Assembly: GCA_013298375.1 (NCBI GenBank)
Contig: JAAFHM010000317.1
Span: 1-5,779 of the forward strand
DNA length: 5,779 bases
Direction of reading: 5' to 3'
Source: Ignavibacteria bacterium
GTDB lineage: Bacteria > Bacteroidota > Ignavibacteria > Kapaibacteriales > UBA4661
Each line of letters starts with the position of its first letter. The first letter of the stretch is position 1. The translations under genes were made by a program, and so were the position numbers. The notes beneath the pieces were generated by a model. It was not told the origin of the DNA, ran no database searches, and saw nothing but the letters and a program-made list of their open reading frames with translations. Shown piece after piece: positions 5,332 to 5,779 of this stretch.

Positions 5332-5778
5332 ATGAAAACCGCTCAATCATATCGTTTCGTCGCCTTTGTGCTGATTATTTTCAGCGCAGTGGCTACTCTT
5401 TCTGCTCAAGCAACTATTGAGGGAATGCGTGCGCGTTCAGATGGACGAGCAATTACTATTGAGTGGCGCTCTACGCAAGAATCCTCCGTTAATGTCTATG
5501 AAATTGAACGCTCTCCGGCAAATCAAACAGATTTTAAGCGCATTGGCTCTGTGCAAGCGCGTGGACCCCAACAATCATACCGATTTATTGATGAAAATGC
5601 CCTTATTGCCAGCACCTCTGGTGGCGGTGCTAATCTTCAGGGTGCATCTATTTATGTTTACCGTCTAAAAATTATTGATGTCAACGACAAAGCAACCTAT
5701 TCTGAACCAATCGCCGTTTCCCACACCATCAGTTCTGTTCGCCGCACGTGGGGTATGATTAAAGAGATGTTCCGTTAA
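5332..5778 (+). CDS. Secreted single-domain protein, fibronectin-III-like beta sandwich
   Basis: The product is a 148-residue exported protein. The N-terminus MKTAQSYR followed by FVAFVLIIFSAVATLSAQA is a clear Sec signal peptide, with likely cleavage after Ala25 or Ala27. The mature part has the strand pattern of the domain often found in secreted Bacteroidota proteins: ITIEWRSTQESSVNVYEIERS (41-61 region), FKRIGSVQARG (68-78), SYRFIDENA (82-90), then IYVYRLKIIDVNDKATYSEPIAV (107-129 region). In larger proteins this block precedes a type IX sorting domain; here nothing follows except a basic aromatic tail, SVRRTWGMIKEMFR (135-148). No lipobox cysteine is present. I chose ATG 5332 because it gives the standard MK signal-peptide start; ATG 5323 and TTG 5314 in the same frame are alternatives adding three and six residues. 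It has its own promoter and appears to be a separate unit. Molecular function is unknown. Confidence 0.8.
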   Translation: MKTAQSYRFVAFVLIIFSAVATLSAQATIEGMRARSDGRAITIEWRSTQESSVNVYEIERSPANQTDFKRIGSVQARGPQQSYRFIDENALIASTSGGGANLQGASIYVYRLKIIDVNDKATYSEPIAVSHTISSVRRTWGMIKEMFR

Positions 5779-5779
5779 A

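Noticed and set aside
1..5779. CRISPR array, insertion sequence, toxin-antitoxin or phage defence genes
   Set aside because: No regular spaced repeats, transposase, integrase or known defence motifs were seen in any frame.

Overview
The window is 5,779 bases of bacterial DNA with all recognisable genes on the + strand. By eye the GC content is in the mid-40s. Two upstream elements match the Bacteroidota-type -7 box TAnnTTTG (291-298 and 5281-5288). Three of the five genes have no clear Shine-Dalgarno sequence. The last gene encodes a secreted single-domain protein of the fibronectin-III-like kind common in secreted proteins of Bacteroidota, Ignavibacteriota and Kapabacteria-like lineages. I therefore infer a member of the FCB group, but no marker gene here fixes the phylum.

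Region 1 (1-227) holds a tandem pair of tRNA-like genes. The first is cut by the window edge, leaving only its T arm and 3' acceptor strand. The second (65-180) is complete, with a perfect 7-bp acceptor stem, T8, a Leu-like D arm with GG, a T arm with TTCGATT, and a 5-bp anticodon stem. It also has an anticodon loop without U33, a pyrimidine at position 37, and a variable region of about 47 nt. It looks like a type II tRNA by descent but not like a normal decoding tRNA. A strong intrinsic terminator (192-227) ends this unit.

Region 2 (228-5121) is a probable operon of four genes with gaps of 44, 11 and 14 nt. It begins at a possible promoter around 291. Gene 1 (331-1788) and gene 3 (2798-4450) encode large polytopic membrane proteins of the GT-C/PMT_2 (ArnT-like) glycosyltransferase type. 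Gene 2 (1833-2786), between them, encodes a GT2 polyprenyl-phosphate glycosyltransferase of the GtrB/DPM1 type with two C-terminal membrane segments. The simplest reading is that gene 2 charges polyprenyl phosphate with one sugar on the cytoplasmic face, and after flipping, the two GT-C enzymes use the lipid-linked sugar to modify envelope glycans, lipids or proteins. No GtrA-like flippase is present in the window. Gene 4 (4465-5121) encodes an unrecognised soluble acidic protein with a possible C-terminal winged helix. Three tandem 7-bp units, each with an ATG in a different frame, lie at its start.

Region 3 (5122-5779) is a 210-nt intergenic stretch with a two-part hairpin and a good TTG/TAnnTTTG promoter. 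It is followed by a short exported protein (5332-5778) with a signal peptide, a beta-sandwich domain and a basic, aromatic C-terminal tail. The window ends one base after its stop codon.
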